This document shows positions 63,913-64,000 of a stretch of 64,000 bases of DNA, in pieces. The stretch is from Chrysomallon squamiferum. Taxonomy: Eukaryota; Mollusca; Gastropoda; Neomphalida; Peltospiridae. The position numbers and the translations under genes are program-made. The stretch covers positions 13,676,056 to 13,740,055 of the forward strand of contig CM022667.1 of the NCBI GenBank assembly GCA_012295275.1, read 5' to 3'. How positions within the stretch are numbered: the stretch's first letter is position 1; the number at the start of each line of letters is the position of its first letter. The notes beneath the pieces were generated by a model. That model was not told the origin of the DNA and did not search any database. It saw only the letters and a list, made by a program, of their open reading frames with translations.

Positions 63913-64000
63913 AGTCCACTTTGTTTTCAATTTTTAAACATTCAAGCTAGTCTGTTAACTATTTTAAACACCTTTAAATATGTTAATGTCGAAGGCTTCT

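Overview
This is eukaryotic, non-coding-rich, strongly AT-rich nuclear DNA. It is packed with microsatellites (TAA/TTA, CT/GA, TA, TG) and has two 200-base N gaps. The only recognisable protein-coding theme is a cluster of small secreted PAN/Apple plus C-type lectin (CTLD) genes and their wrecks. An invertebrate, most likely a mollusc or other lophotrochozoan, is suggested by the intron-rich lectin family, the Tc1/mariner debris and the microsatellite style. That placement is inference and is weak. No rRNA, tRNA, operon or CRISPR was seen.

Gene model: four coding exons recur with the same lengths and phases. Exon 1 is a signal peptide (62 nt in types A/B, phase 2 donor). Exon 2 is a PAN domain (248 nt). 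Exon 3 is the first half of a long-form CTLD (186 nt in A/B, 177 nt in the third type). Exon 4 is the second half of the CTLD with the stop codon (221 or 218 nt). I distinguish three sequence types. Type A has PAN starting CNTT and ending in THFYLSAG. Type B has PAN with RNVNFNDVDV. Type C is the 28-30 kb gene, with an EPN motif and a different signal peptide. The best candidate genes are at 12.33-13.98 kb (minus, A), 28.15-30.26 kb (minus, C) and 54.14-55.31 kb (minus, A, lacking exon 1). The first two each carry a single 1-nt indel in a short homopolymer of the PAN exon, so either they are recent pseudogenes or the assembly has errors.

Layout. 0-0.5 kb: a minus-strand copy of a satellite unit. 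0.5-5.5 kb: no gene. 5.5-20 kb: three minus-strand tandem lectin units about 4.7-5 kb apart (7.6-7.8 exon 4 only; 12.3-14.0; 17.4-19.0), with type B intron remnants between them. 8.05-10.5 and 21.2-23.45 kb: two arms of an inverted duplication carrying dead Tc1/mariner transposase. 25.4-27.6 kb: a second inverted-duplication arm (partner 57.4-58.15) with a chimeric pseudogene. 28.1-30.3 kb: the type C gene. 31.4-37.2 kb: two plus-strand type B pseudogenes. 40.1-45.95 kb: a satellite array of 12 units of about 460 bp with a 2.3 kb higher-order period. 49.1-51.4 kb: two convergent truncated lectin genes meeting at an inversion breakpoint. 54.1-55.7 kb: a 5'-truncated gene. 59.9-60.1 kb: an orphan type C CTLD exon. 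61.98-63.9 kb: a GC-rich 30-bp minisatellite between two direct repeats.

Together the window looks like a rapidly rearranging lectin cluster. Exons are duplicated, inverted, truncated and recombined between paralogues, commonly at or near microsatellites. The intact products would be secreted carbohydrate- or glycan-binding recognition proteins.
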